A DNA stretch of 64,000 bases from Mycobacterium sp. 1164966.3 (lineage in GTDB: Bacteria; Actinomycetota; Actinomycetes; Mycobacteriales; Mycobacteriaceae), in NCBI RefSeq assembly GCF_001665395.1, contig NZ_LZSG01000034.1:124001-188000 (forward strand). The letters are read 5' to 3'. The translations under genes were made by a program, and so were the position numbers. This document shows positions 45,291 through 54,679 of this stretch, piece by piece. Under the pieces are notes generated by a model. It made no database searches, was not told the origin of the DNA, and saw only the letters and a program-made list of their open reading frames with translations. Numbering within the stretch: position 1 is the first letter of the stretch; every line of letters starts with the position of its first letter.

Positions 45291-46685
45291 ATGAAGCGGC
45301 TATCCGGTATGGACGCGATGTTTTTGTCGATGGAAGGCGCCACCGCGTGGCCCCAGCACACACTGGGGCTGATGATCCTGGACCCCAGCTCGGTGCCGGG
45401 GTATGGCTTCGACACTCTGCGTAACCACGTCCAGCGCAGGCTGAAGTACCTTCCGCAGTTCCGGCGCCGCATCCAGGAGGTGCCGTTTCGGCTGGACAGG
45501 CCGGTGTGGGTCGACGATCCCGACTTCCGGCTCGATGCGCACCTGCATCGGGCGGCGTTGCCGTCGCCAGGCGGTTCCGCTGAACTCGCCGAGATTATCG
45601 GTGTAATACTCGCGCGGCCGCTGGACCGGCGTCTGCCACTGTGGGAAGGCTGGTATCTGGAAGGCCTCGAGGGCGGCCGGGTCGCTTTTGTTGCCAAGAC
45701 CCATCACGCAATGGTCGACGGAGTTTCGGGGGCCGGCCTCTCAGACGTATTGTGCGACCTGACACCCGACGCATCTCTGCCGGTAACGGAAAACCCTGAC
45801 GGCCAAGCTGCGCCGCGCCGATCAAGCGTCGAGCTGCTGGCCCGGGGAGCCCTGACTGCGGCGGTGTCGCCACCCAAGCTCGCGCAATTCCTGCGCCAGA
45901 CAGTGAGTGGCGCGGTCACCACGATCAGCCATCTGCGCCGGCCCGAGCCGCCCCCGCGGCCACTCAGTGCGCCGCGCGTTTCGTTCAACGGGGCCCTCGG
46001 TCCGCGCCGCAGATTCGCCTACTGTTCTTTGGCTTTGGACGACGTCAAGCATGTGAAGAATCACTTCGGCGTCAAGGTCAACGACGTGATCCTCACCGTC
46101 GTCGGCGGGGCGATTCGTGACTACTTGGTCAAGCGCGACGCACTCCCGCAGCGCCCGCTGCTCGCCACCGTCCCCATGTCCACCCGCTCGCCCGAGGACG
46201 TGGAACTCGGCAACCTGGTGCATCCGATGGTCGCATCGCTGGCCACCGACATCGACGACCCGGTAGCCAGGCTGACGGCGATTCATCGCGGCATGAACAG
46301 CGCGAAAGACCTGGCCGAAGCTCTGACGAAGAAACAAACCGTCGGACTGACCGACATCGCGCCGCCAATGTTGTTCGGCGCCCTGCTACGCGTCTACCAG
46401 GCGGCGAACCTCGAACAACGAATGCCGTTGAACACCAACCTGATCGTGTCCAACGTCCCGGGCCCGCCGTCACAACTGTTCCTGGCCGGTGCGCGCATCG
46501 AGCACATCTTCCCGGTGGGGCCACTGGCGGTCGGAATGGGCATGAATGTGACGGTGTTCAGCTACGGCGATCATGTCGACGTCGGCGTTCAGGTCGACCC
46601 CGAATTGGTCGACGACGCATGGGAACTCGTGTCCCACGCCGCCGCGGAGCTCGATCGGCTGGTGGCGGCGACGGCCGACAACTGA
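45291..46685 (+). CDS. Wax ester synthase/diacylglycerol acyltransferase
   Basis: A 464-residue WS/DGAT-family enzyme, joining acyl-CoA to an alcohol or diacylglycerol to make storage lipid. The catalytic HHxxxDG is HHAMVDG (H138, H139, D143), and the C-terminal region has NVPGPPSQLFLAGARIE. ATG 45291 is used (a GTG lies one codon earlier). Mycobacteria store triacylglycerol with such enzymes. It opens a set with a small NTF2-like gene, an acyl-CoA ligase and a KstD-like gene. Confidence 0.92.
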   Translation: MKRLSGMDAMFLSMEGATAWPQHTLGLMILDPSSVPGYGFDTLRNHVQRRLKYLPQFRRRIQEVPFRLDRPVWVDDPDFRLDAHLHRAALPSPGGSAELAEIIGVILARPLDRRLPLWEGWYLEGLEGGRVAFVAKTHHAMVDGVSGAGLSDVLCDLTPDASLPVTENPDGQAAPRRSSVELLARGALTAAVSPPKLAQFLRQTVSGAVTTISHLRRPEPPPRPLSAPRVSFNGALGPRRRFAYCSLALDDVKHVKNHFGVKVNDVILTVVGGAIRDYLVKRDALPQRPLLATVPMSTRSPEDVELGNLVHPMVASLATDIDDPVARLTAIHRGMNSAKDLAEALTKKQTVGLTDIAPPMLFGALLRVYQAANLEQRMPLNTNLIVSNVPGPPSQLFLAGARIEHIFPVGPLAVGMGMNVTVFSYGDHVDVGVQVDPELVDDAWELVSHAAAELDRLVAATADN

Positions 46686-46720
46686 CTATCCACTTCTCAC
46701 GCAACCCGAAGGAGCAGCGC

Positions 46721-47272
46721 ATGGCAGTAATCGACTCCACCCGGACCTGGCAGCCGCTGGAGAAACGGCTGGCGGACACCACGGACGAACGCAAGCGTGT
46801 CGTCCTCAACGCCGTGATCGAACACATGAAGGCCGAAGCCGCACCGGATTTCGGACGACTCATGGCCACCTTGTCTCCGCACCCCGACTACCACTTCTGG
46901 GGCGCAGAAGGGGATTTCGGCCCGAAGACCACCGAGGGTGTGCGGGAGTACTACACCCATTTTCTGGCCACCAGGACCAACATCCTCGAATACGAGGTCC
47001 AGCGGCTCGTGGTCGACGACCACTGCCTGGTCACCGAGGGCTTGCTCAAGCAGATCTATCCGGGCGCCGAAGCGGTGCGCTTGGGCATTCCCGTCGACGA
47101 CGCCGATGCCGACTACCTGATCGTCTTCCGACAGCTGCTGCTGTGGCCGGTCGATGAGAACGGGCTGATCCAAGGGGAGGACTCCTACAATCCAGGGGTG
47201 GTCAGCATCACCAAACTCTCCCGCGACGACCTGCCGCAGCAGTACGCCGATCTCGTGTACCCGCCCACCTGA
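46721..47272 (+). CDS. Conserved NTF2/SnoaL-like protein
   Basis: A 183-residue protein with ATG 46721 after GGAGC. The first third is helical (LEKRLADTTDERKRVVLNAV), then a strand-rich part (TTEGVREYYTHFLATRTNIL, EYEVQRLVVDDHCLVTEGLL) consistent with an NTF2/SnoaL fold. It ends one base before the acyl-CoA ligase start codon. Probably a dehydratase, isomerase or binding protein of the same pathway; not recognised further. Confidence 0.65.
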   Translation: MAVIDSTRTWQPLEKRLADTTDERKRVVLNAVIEHMKAEAAPDFGRLMATLSPHPDYHFWGAEGDFGPKTTEGVREYYTHFLATRTNILEYEVQRLVVDDHCLVTEGLLKQIYPGAEAVRLGIPVDDADADYLIVFRQLLLWPVDENGLIQGEDSYNPGVVSITKLSRDDLPQQYADLVYPPT

Positions 47273-47273
47273 C

Positions 47274-48926
47274 ATGCGCGGTGACATCGCGGCCATGCTG
47301 CTCGATCGTCTCGGCGACGAGCATCTCGGGCTGCGCACCCGCGAACGGGATTGGACCTGGGACAACGTGGTTCGCGAATCGGCCGCGCGCGGGGCGCTGG
47401 CCCAGTCACAGCGACGAGCCGGGCCGTTCCATATCGGCTTGCTGCTGGACAACGTGCCCGACTTCCTGTTCTGGCTGGGCGGTGCCGCGCTGGCCGGTGC
47501 GACGGTCGTCGGCATCAACCCCACCCGTGGGGCTGAAGACCTGGCCGCAGAAGTTCGCCATGCAGACTGTCAATTGATCGTCACCGACTCCGCGGGCGTG
47601 GAGCGGCTGCGCTGCCTGGACCTCGGACTGGAGCCGGACCGATTCTTGAACATCGACGATCCAGGCTACGGTCGGCTTCTCGATGCGAATCATGTGGAAC
47701 CCGCGATTCCTGTTGGTGTCGGCGAGGATTCGCTACTGCTGTTGTTGTTCACCTCGGGCACGACGGGGTCGTCGAAGGCGGTCAAGTGCAGCCAGGGCCG
47801 GCTGGCCCGGATTGCATATGCGGCGAGCGAGAAGTTCGGTCACCATCGCCACGACGTGGAGTACTGCTGCATGCCGTTGTTTCACGGCAACGCGATCATG
47901 GCGCTGTGGGCGCCGGCGTTGGCCAACGGGGCCACCGTATGCTTGGCCCCGACGTTCTCGGCGTCGCGGTTTCTGCCGGATGTGCGGTACTTCGGCGCGA
48001 CATTCTTCACCTACGTCGGCAAGGCGCTCGCCTATCTGATGGCCACACCGGAGCAGCCGGACGACTTCGACAACCCACTGGTGCGCGGTTTCGGCACCGA
48101 GGCCTCACCTGACGACCAGAGCGAGTTTCGCCGCCGCTTCGGGGCAGAGCTGTTCGAGGGCTACGGGTCCAGCGAGGGCGGAGCGGTGGTGGCGCGCGAT
48201 CCCGCGGCACCGCCCGGCGCGCTGGGCCGCCCAGCACATGCCGGCGTGGCCGTGGTAGACCCGGAGACGTTACAAGACTGTGCGCCAGCAGTTCTCGACG
48301 AGCATGGGCGAGTATGCAACCCCGACGAGGCCGTCGGCGAGATCGTCGACAAATACGGCAGCCGTGACTTCGAGGGCTACTGGCGTAACGACGCCGCCGA
48401 CGCCGAACGCATCCGCAACGGCTGGTACTGGACCGGGGATCTCGGCTACCTCGACTCGGCGGGCTTCATGTACTTCGCCGGGCGGCGTGGCGACTGGATC
48501 CGCGTCGACGGCGAGAACATCTCCGCGTTGGCCATCGAGCACGTCCTGCGCCGCCACCCGAGGGTGGTCGCTGCCGGGGTATACGCCGTTCCGGACCCGC
48601 GCTCAGGCGACCAGGTGATGGCAGCCATCGAGGTCGCCGACCCCGAGCAGTTCGACGCCGGCGAGTTGGCCGGCTACCTTTCTGAGCAGGACAACTTGGG
48701 GCGCAAGGGGTTTCCACGCTTTCTGCGGATATCCGCGAACCTGCCGGTGACCGGTTCGAACAAGGTGCTGAAGCGCGAGCTGCAGCGGCAGCGTTGGCAT
48801 ACCGGTGAGCCGGTGTATCGGTGGACAGGACGCGGCGGAGCGCCCGTCTACCATCGGATGACTATTGACGAAAAGCGATCCCTCGACGCAGAGTTCGCGC
48901 GCCACGGACAGCAGCGTTACACGTAG
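47274..48926 (+). CDS. Acyl-CoA ligase (FadD-like)
   Basis: A 550-residue adenylate-forming ligase: P-loop LLFTSGTTGSSKAVKC, GYGSSEGGAVVAR, WTGDLGYLDSAGFMYF, and a final catalytic Lys in TGSNKVLKREL. The sequence is closest in style to bile-acid/steroid-side-chain CoA ligases. It is followed at 10 bases by the KstD-like gene, suggesting a common substrate. Confidence 0.88.
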   Translation: MRGDIAAMLLDRLGDEHLGLRTRERDWTWDNVVRESAARGALAQSQRRAGPFHIGLLLDNVPDFLFWLGGAALAGATVVGINPTRGAEDLAAEVRHADCQLIVTDSAGVERLRCLDLGLEPDRFLNIDDPGYGRLLDANHVEPAIPVGVGEDSLLLLLFTSGTTGSSKAVKCSQGRLARIAYAASEKFGHHRHDVEYCCMPLFHGNAIMALWAPALANGATVCLAPTFSASRFLPDVRYFGATFFTYVGKALAYLMATPEQPDDFDNPLVRGFGTEASPDDQSEFRRRFGAELFEGYGSSEGGAVVARDPAAPPGALGRPAHAGVAVVDPETLQDCAPAVLDEHGRVCNPDEAVGEIVDKYGSRDFEGYWRNDAADAERIRNGWYWTGDLGYLDSAGFMYFAGRRGDWIRVDGENISALAIEHVLRRHPRVVAAGVYAVPDPRSGDQVMAAIEVADPEQFDAGELAGYLSEQDNLGRKGFPRFLRISANLPVTGSNKVLKRELQRQRWHTGEPVYRWTGRGGAPVYHRMTIDEKRSLDAEFARHGQQRYT

Positions 48927-48936
48927 GAGTACCAGG

Positions 48937-50496
48937 GTGATTCGATGGGACGAAGAGTGCGACGTGCTGGTGGCCGGCTCCGGTGCCGGCGGCGTCACCG
49001 GAGCGTACACGGCGGCACGCGAGGGACTCGATGTGCTGCTGGTTGAGGCGACCGACAAATTCGGTGGTACCACCGCATACTCCGGAGGCGGCGGGGTGTG
49101 GTTCCCGTGCAACCCGGTGCTCATGCGCGCCGGCATCGACGACACGATCGAGGACGCGCTGGAGTACTACCACGCGGTGGTCGGTGACCGCACCCCCTAC
49201 GAACTGCAAGAAACCTACGTCCGCGGAGGTGCCCCGCTGATCGAGTACCTCGAGGCCGACGAGGTACTCAAATTCGAAATACTGCCGTGGCCGGACTATT
49301 TCGGCAAAGCACCGAAGGCTCGGTTGGATGGCCGACGGCACATTGCCGTGCGACCGCTTCGGGTTTCGAAGGCTCCCGAACTGCGCGAGGTGATACGTGG
49401 TCCGTTGGATACCGACCGGCTCGGGGCGCCGGTGCCCGACGAGTACTTCATCGGAGGGCGCGCCCTGATCGCCCGGTTCCTCAAGGCGACAGCGCGATAT
49501 CCGGCGGCGGCAATGCGCCTGAACACCGCGCTGGTCCAGCTACTGGTCGGCGCCGAAAGCGACTCGGTCGTCGGCGCGATCGTCGAGACCGACGGACAGC
49601 ACCGCGCAATACGTACCCGCCGCGGTGTGCTTTTGGCCGCCGGCGGATTCGAGGGCAACGACGAGCTCCGCCGGCAATACGGCGTGCCCGGACGGGCACG
49701 GGACACGATGGGCCCGTGGGGAAATCGCGGGCAGGCGCATGAGGCGGCCATCGCGATCGGTGCGGACACCGATCTGATGGACCAGGCTTGGTGGTCGCCG
49801 GGCCTGACGCATCCCGATGGTCGTTCCGCGTTCGCGCTGTGGTTCACCGGCGGGATTTTCGTCAAGCAGGACGGTAAGCGGTTCGTCAACGAGTCCGCCG
49901 CATACGACCGGATTGGCCGCGTCGTCGTCGAGCAATTGCAGGCTGGGTCAATTACGTTGCCGTATTGGATGATCTACGACGACAAGGAAGGTCAGGCGCC
50001 GCCGGTCAAGGCGCCTAACGTGTCGATAGTAGAGCCGGAAAAGTATGTGGCCGCCGGGCTTTGGCACACCGGTGACACACTGGACGAGCTGGCCCGCAAA
50101 ATCGGTGTGCCGCCGGCGAACTTGATCGCAACAGTCACCCGTTTCAACGAGTTCGTTGCCAACGGCAGGGACGAGGACTTCGGTCGCGGCGACGAGGCCT
50201 ACGACCGCGCGTTCTCCGGCGGGAAATCGCCGCTCGTCGCGATCGACCAGGGGCCGTTCCACGCGGCCGCGTTCGGCCTTTCCGACCTCGGCACCAAGGG
50301 CGGACTGCGCACCGACACCGCCGCCCGCGTCCTGGACACGTCCGGCAATCCGATCCCAGGCCTGTACGCGGCTGGCAATACGATGGCCGCGCCAAGTGGA
50401 ACCGCTTACCCGGCGGGCGGCACCCCGATCGGCACCAGCATGCTGTTCAGCCACTTGGCCGCGAAAGACATGGCGAGCAGACGCAAAATCCCCTAA
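48937..50496 (+). CDS. KstD-like FAD dehydrogenase
   Basis: A 519-residue flavoprotein starting at GTG 48937 (VIRWDEECDVLVAG). FAD fold GSGAGGVTGAYTAA, FGGTTAYSGGGGVWFPCNP, and C-terminal GLYAAGNTMAAPSGTAYPAGG with YPAGG matching YxxxG. Third KstD-like gene in the window, and a different subgroup from the other two. Its last codons (SRRKIP) are encoded by the left arm of a hairpin repeat, so the repeat has set or replaced the native C-terminus. Confidence 0.86.
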   Translation: MIRWDEECDVLVAGSGAGGVTGAYTAAREGLDVLLVEATDKFGGTTAYSGGGGVWFPCNPVLMRAGIDDTIEDALEYYHAVVGDRTPYELQETYVRGGAPLIEYLEADEVLKFEILPWPDYFGKAPKARLDGRRHIAVRPLRVSKAPELREVIRGPLDTDRLGAPVPDEYFIGGRALIARFLKATARYPAAAMRLNTALVQLLVGAESDSVVGAIVETDGQHRAIRTRRGVLLAAGGFEGNDELRRQYGVPGRARDTMGPWGNRGQAHEAAIAIGADTDLMDQAWWSPGLTHPDGRSAFALWFTGGIFVKQDGKRFVNESAAYDRIGRVVVEQLQAGSITLPYWMIYDDKEGQAPPVKAPNVSIVEPEKYVAAGLWHTGDTLDELARKIGVPPANLIATVTRFNEFVANGRDEDFGRGDEAYDRAFSGGKSPLVAIDQGPFHAAAFGLSDLGTKGGLRTDTAARVLDTSGNPIPGLYAAGNTMAAPSGTAYPAGGTPIGTSMLFSHLAAKDMASRRKIP

Positions 50497-50533
50497 TTCC
50501 GGCCCGAAATGGGCGCTTTTGCGTCTGCTCGCC
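50472..50533. repeat. Long hairpin, copy 4, containing the stop codons of both flanking genes
   Basis: Arms GGCGAGCAGACGCAAAA (50472-50488) and its complement (50517-50533), both perfect. TAA of the rightward gene (50494-50496) and TAG of the leftward gene (50493-50495) overlap in the loop, so both proteins end in repeat-encoded residues. Confidence 0.85.
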
Positions 50534-51917
50534 GAGGCTGCTGCGCCCGTGCGGCCAGTTCGTCGAGCGCCCGGGAGATCCCGTCGGCGAGTTCCCAGAT
50601 GTCGGGCACATGGTCACTGCATGCCTGCATGCCGATCGTCATGTCGCTGCCGTAGCTCCAGCCGGTGAAGTTCAGCCCGTACGGATAGACGATCGGGCCC
50701 ACCGAGATCAGCTTCTCGATCGGCGCGCCGGCGAAGTACAAACGGGTCTTAGGGCCAGGGACGTTCGATGCGATCAGGCTGTAGGTGGGTCGCTTCTTTG
50801 TCGCCGCCCCGACGATCGGTAGGGCCCGCCCGTAGAACCAGAACAGCGGCCAGTACTCCATCCAGTCACCGAAAAGCCACAGGTCGCGCTCGTCGTGTAC
50901 CGCCCTGGCGGCCTTCGTATTGGCCGAAATCCGTTGCAGCCGTTCCACCGGGTCGGCGACATCGGTGGCAAGCGAGGTATACCAGGTGGTCACCTGATTA
51001 CCCCAGTCCACTTCCGCACCGGGCCGCCGAACCGCCACGGGCACGACGGCGGACAACGATTCGGCGGTCAGCTCACCGTGACGGTCTAGGTATGACCGGA
51101 CGGCACCGCTGCATGCCGCCAGATACACGTCGTTGACTGTTACACCGAACGCGGTTTTGATCTGCTTGATCATGTCGAGATCGCAAGTGAGGTAAGCGAA
51201 CTCGCGGCGGCCGGTGAATGGCGCATTGAACCGGGCGGTCGGTGCGGCGAACGCTTCGGCGAAGCCGGGCCGACCGGCCTTGCGGCGCGCGCGAACCGTC
51301 TTGACGGTGCGACCGGAGCGGGCCAGCACGCCGGGGAACTTCGCCGCGGCCGCAGCTTGATGCTTCAACACGGTCCGGTACCAGGCCGCAGCGTTCGGGC
51401 GTCGTTCGTCGACCAGTGAGCCCGCGGGTGTGGGCAGCGGTTCGGAAGGATCGGAGCTGAAGATGCTTTCGAGTAGCCGCAGCGACGCCATGCCGTCGGC
51501 GAGGGCGTGATGAAGCTTCAGCACCAACGCAATTCGGCCATCGGCGAGTCCGTCGACGTACCACAGTTCCCACGAGGGATGCTCGCGGTCGAGCGCGCCC
51601 ATATTGATCTTGCCGATCTCCGCCGACAGTTCCCGATCGCCACCGGGCGCTGCCGCGGTCGCGTGCTTGATGTGGTGATCGAGGTCGATCCGGGGACGCT
51701 CGATCCACCAGGGCCGGCCCATGCGGGTTTGCAACAGCTGCCAGCGCAATGGCTCGACCCGTTCGACCATGGCCGGGACGGCCGCGCGGACGACATCGAA
51801 GGTGAGCGGTTGGTGTGCCGCGGCCGGGTCGAGCACGACAGCCTTGATGGTGTGTTGGGGCTGGGTGGTCTTCTCCTGTTTGAGAAACAAGTTGTCGACA
51901 CCAGTAAGACGTCGCAT
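50493..51917 (-). CDS. Wax ester synthase/diacylglycerol acyltransferase
   Basis: A 474-residue WS/DGAT with catalytic HHALADG (H136, H137, D141) and NVPGPKTRLYFAGAPIE near the end. ATG 51917 follows GGAGGTGG. It is a divergent paralogue of 45291-46685. Its C-terminal residues (RRADAKAPISGRN) come from the hairpin sequence. It is divergent from the acyl-CoA ligase at 52039; the two may supply each other with activated acyl chains. Confidence 0.9.
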   Translation of the reverse strand: MRRLTGVDNLFLKQEKTTQPQHTIKAVVLDPAAAHQPLTFDVVRAAVPAMVERVEPLRWQLLQTRMGRPWWIERPRIDLDHHIKHATAAAPGGDRELSAEIGKINMGALDREHPSWELWYVDGLADGRIALVLKLHHALADGMASLRLLESIFSSDPSEPLPTPAGSLVDERRPNAAAWYRTVLKHQAAAAAKFPGVLARSGRTVKTVRARRKAGRPGFAEAFAAPTARFNAPFTGRREFAYLTCDLDMIKQIKTAFGVTVNDVYLAACSGAVRSYLDRHGELTAESLSAVVPVAVRRPGAEVDWGNQVTTWYTSLATDVADPVERLQRISANTKAARAVHDERDLWLFGDWMEYWPLFWFYGRALPIVGAATKKRPTYSLIASNVPGPKTRLYFAGAPIEKLISVGPIVYPYGLNFTGWSYGSDMTIGMQACSDHVPDIWELADGISRALDELAARAQQPRRADAKAPISGRN

Positions 51918-52038
51918 CCGGCCACCTCCAATTCGTTCAGTGACAGACAACCGGGTTCGGGATGCTGTGGCGGCATGAAATCCCGATGACCGGGAAGGTA
52001 CACCCAACCGGCGCCGTTGCGCTCATACCGTAGCGACC

Positions 52039-53691
52039 GTGAAGAGATGGACCGATCAGTTGGCGCTGGGTCGCGCCCGCCAGAAGATGGACAACCTGGC
52101 CGTGACAATGCAGAGCCTTCGGGTGCTCCGCGAGTCCGGCCTGTCCGGCGGCCCGCGCGAGGGACTGCGATCCTTCCTGTCCGCCAAGAAGTATGGGCCG
52201 TTCGCCGGAGTCGTCGAAAGCGCTGCGCATCGGAATCCCAACCAGGTGGCGATCACCGACGATGCCGGCGACGTGACGTTCGCCCAACTGAATCGGCGAG
52301 TGAACGCCTTGGCGCGGGCATGGTCGCGGGCGGGAATGGGCTCGGGCACCACGATCGCTGCGCTGTGCCGCGACCACCGCAACCTCATCGTGGTCATCGC
52401 CGCGGCGAGCAAGGCGGGGGCACGCCTGGTGCTGATGAACACCGGATTCGCGAAGCCGCAACTGGCTGATGTTGTTCGCCGCGAAGGTATCTCGGTGCTG
52501 GTACACGACTACGAGTTCAGCGGTCTGCTGGACGCGGTCGACCCGTCGATCCACAGATTGTTGTCCGATCCCTGGCCCATCCCGGACATCACCGCCGACA
52601 CCCTGGAACGGCTGGTCTGCTCGACTTCTGATGCGCCCGTGAAGGCACCCGCAAAACCTGGCGGGTTGACCCTGCTGACCAGCGGGACTTCCGGTACCCC
52701 CAAGGGTGCGCCGCGTGAGAAATCCTCCCCGCTGTTTTCCGCCCAGCTCCTGGACCGGGTGCCGCGGCGGCGCGGCGGAACGTGCTATGTGGCCGCGCCG
52801 GTGTTCCACGGCACGGGGCTGGGTCAGGCGGTGTTGTCGTTGGCGCTGGGCAATCGGTTGGTGCTGCGCCGTAAGTTCGTTCCCGAGGAGGCGCTGCGCG
52901 CCGTCCAGGACTATTGCTGCGACGTGCTGGTGGTGGTTCCAACGATGCTGCAGCGCATTTTGGCGTTGTCGGATGATGTCCTGGCGAAGTACGACACCTC
53001 CTCGCTGCGAATCGTTTTCGCGTCCGGCTCGGCGATGGCACCCGACCTCGTCAACCGCGCGATGGACCGATTCGGGCCGGTGCTCTACAACCTGTACGGC
53101 TCGACCGAACTCGCGGTGATGACCGTCGCCATGCCGGAGGACCTCGCGCACGATCCGGCGACTGCGGGCAGGCCTCCGGTCGGGTGCCGTATCGCGCTGT
53201 TCGACGACGCGGGCAACCCGGTCACCACGCCCGGCACCGTCGGCCGCATCTTCGCCGGCAACATGTTGACATTCGGTGCCTACACCGACGGCCGGACGAA
53301 GGAAGTCATCGACGGTCTGCTCAGCAGCGGGGACGTGGGCCATTTCGATACCACCGGTCGGCTCTACGTGGACGGCCGCGACGATGACATGATCATCAGC
53401 GGAGGCGAAAATGTTTATCCGCTGGAGGTGGAAAACTTGATCGGTGCCTATCCCGACGTCGACGAGGTCGCCGTCGTCGGAGTCTGCGACCCGGACTTCG
53501 GGCAACGGCTCAAGGCGTACGTGGTGCTCTCCGAAGGCGCTTCGGTCGGCGCCGACGACATCAAGGATTACGTGCGCGCCAATCTCGCCCGGTACAAGGT
53601 GCCCCGCGAAGTGGAATTCCGGGAAGAACTGCCGCGCAACGCGACCGGCAAGCTGCTCCGCAGCCGGCTCGAACAGAAGGCGGACACGTGA
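52039..53691 (+). CDS. Long-chain acyl-CoA ligase, FadD12-like
   Basis: A 550-residue adenylate-forming ligase from GTG 52039: LLTSGTSGTPKGAPREK, APVFHGTGLGQAVLSL, YGSTELAV, DDMIISGGENVYPLEVENL and the closing Lys in NATGKLLRSRL. It resembles mycobacterial FadD12/FadD2-type ligases in its extended N-terminus (GPREGLRSFLSAKKYGPFAG). It overlaps the esterase gene by four bases. Confidence 0.88.
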   Translation: MKRWTDQLALGRARQKMDNLAVTMQSLRVLRESGLSGGPREGLRSFLSAKKYGPFAGVVESAAHRNPNQVAITDDAGDVTFAQLNRRVNALARAWSRAGMGSGTTIAALCRDHRNLIVVIAAASKAGARLVLMNTGFAKPQLADVVRREGISVLVHDYEFSGLLDAVDPSIHRLLSDPWPIPDITADTLERLVCSTSDAPVKAPAKPGGLTLLTSGTSGTPKGAPREKSSPLFSAQLLDRVPRRRGGTCYVAAPVFHGTGLGQAVLSLALGNRLVLRRKFVPEEALRAVQDYCCDVLVVVPTMLQRILALSDDVLAKYDTSSLRIVFASGSAMAPDLVNRAMDRFGPVLYNLYGSTELAVMTVAMPEDLAHDPATAGRPPVGCRIALFDDAGNPVTTPGTVGRIFAGNMLTFGAYTDGRTKEVIDGLLSSGDVGHFDTTGRLYVDGRDDDMIISGGENVYPLEVENLIGAYPDVDEVAVVGVCDPDFGQRLKAYVVLSEGASVGADDIKDYVRANLARYKVPREVEFREELPRNATGKLLRSRLEQKADT

Positions 53692-54668
53692 CCCAAGTTG
53701 ATGCGGCCGCCGACGCCGCGAAACGTGAGACCGCACAACGTATGGCGGCGGCTTTCGCGTCGATGCGCGACGGCACGGCCGACGCGAAGCAGGTGCGAGA
53801 GAGTCTGCGGGCCAGCCGCAAGCCGCGCCGGCACATTCCGGTCGCGCGAGTGCAGAACCGCACAGTCCCCGGGTTGGACGGCGGTGACGAAATCCCAGTG
53901 CGCATCTACCATCCGCTCGAACCGGAAGCTTCGGATTCGAGGGTTCCACTCATCGTGTATCTGCACGGCGGTGGCTTCGTCCTGTGCGACCTCGACTCAC
54001 ACGACGCCTGCTGTCGACGGTTGGCGAATGGCGTTGGCGCAATTGTCGTGTCGGTCGACTATCGCCTTGCCCCGGAGCATCGTTACCCCGCCGCGCTAGA
54101 CGACGCGTGGGCCGCCACTAAGTGGGTGGCCGCCCATGGGGCTGAATTCGGCGGGGACACAAGCCGTCTCGTGGTGGCCGGGGACAGCGCGGGCGGAAAC
54201 CTGGCCGCCGTCGTGTGCATGATCGCGCGCGATCGAGGCGGTCCGCCGATCGCGTTTCAGGTGCTGATCTATCCGGTGGTGGATCAGCGCCGCAAGCCTT
54301 CCGCGTCACACGCCCGATCTGCACCCGGGGTGCTGACGATCGACCACATGCGCTGGTTCACCGAGCAGTACTTGGGTCCCGACGGTGATCGGCTCGATGT
54401 GCGGGTCTCACCGATACTGGCCGATCTCTCCGGGTTGCCGCCGGCGCACATCGTCACCGGCGAAATCGATCCGCTTTGTGACGAGGACGAGGAGTTTGCG
54501 CGGTTGCTGCAGGCCGCGGGTGTGGCTGCTACCGTCCGGCGCTACCCGGATATGTTTCACGGCTTTTTCAACCTGCCCGACGACATTCCCACCGCCGAGC
54601 AGGCCAACGCAGACGTCTGCGTAGTGGTGCGCGACGCCTTGAACAACCGCGTTGTCAACACGGACTAG
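53688..54668 (+). CDS. HSL-family carboxylesterase/lipase
   Basis: A 326-residue hormone-sensitive-lipase-family esterase: oxyanion motif YLHGGGFVLCD, nucleophile elbow VAGDSAGGNLAAV, acid in TGEIDPLCDEDEEF and His in YPDMFHGFFNLPD. GTG 53688 couples it to the ligase, so a released fatty acid can be activated immediately. Mycobacterial Lip proteins of this kind act on short-chain esters or stored lipids. Confidence 0.9.
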   Translation: MTQVDAAADAAKRETAQRMAAAFASMRDGTADAKQVRESLRASRKPRRHIPVARVQNRTVPGLDGGDEIPVRIYHPLEPEASDSRVPLIVYLHGGGFVLCDLDSHDACCRRLANGVGAIVVSVDYRLAPEHRYPAALDDAWAATKWVAAHGAEFGGDTSRLVVAGDSAGGNLAAVVCMIARDRGGPPIAFQVLIYPVVDQRRKPSASHARSAPGVLTIDHMRWFTEQYLGPDGDRLDVRVSPILADLSGLPPAHIVTGEIDPLCDEDEEFARLLQAAGVAATVRRYPDMFHGFFNLPDDIPTAEQANADVCVVVRDALNNRVVNTD

Positions 54669-54679
54669 AAGGAAAAGCC

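Noticed and set aside
19138..50533. Hairpins as ends of insertion sequences
   Set aside because: No transposase or target-site duplication is seen beside any copy; each copy is a complete palindrome fitting within an intergenic gap.
51937..53949. 670-codon open frame on the minus strand
   Set aside because: It lies antisense to the acyl-CoA ligase, which has all family motifs; GC-rich codon bias leaves such antisense frames open. The translation is rich in Arg, Gln and His and has no domain.
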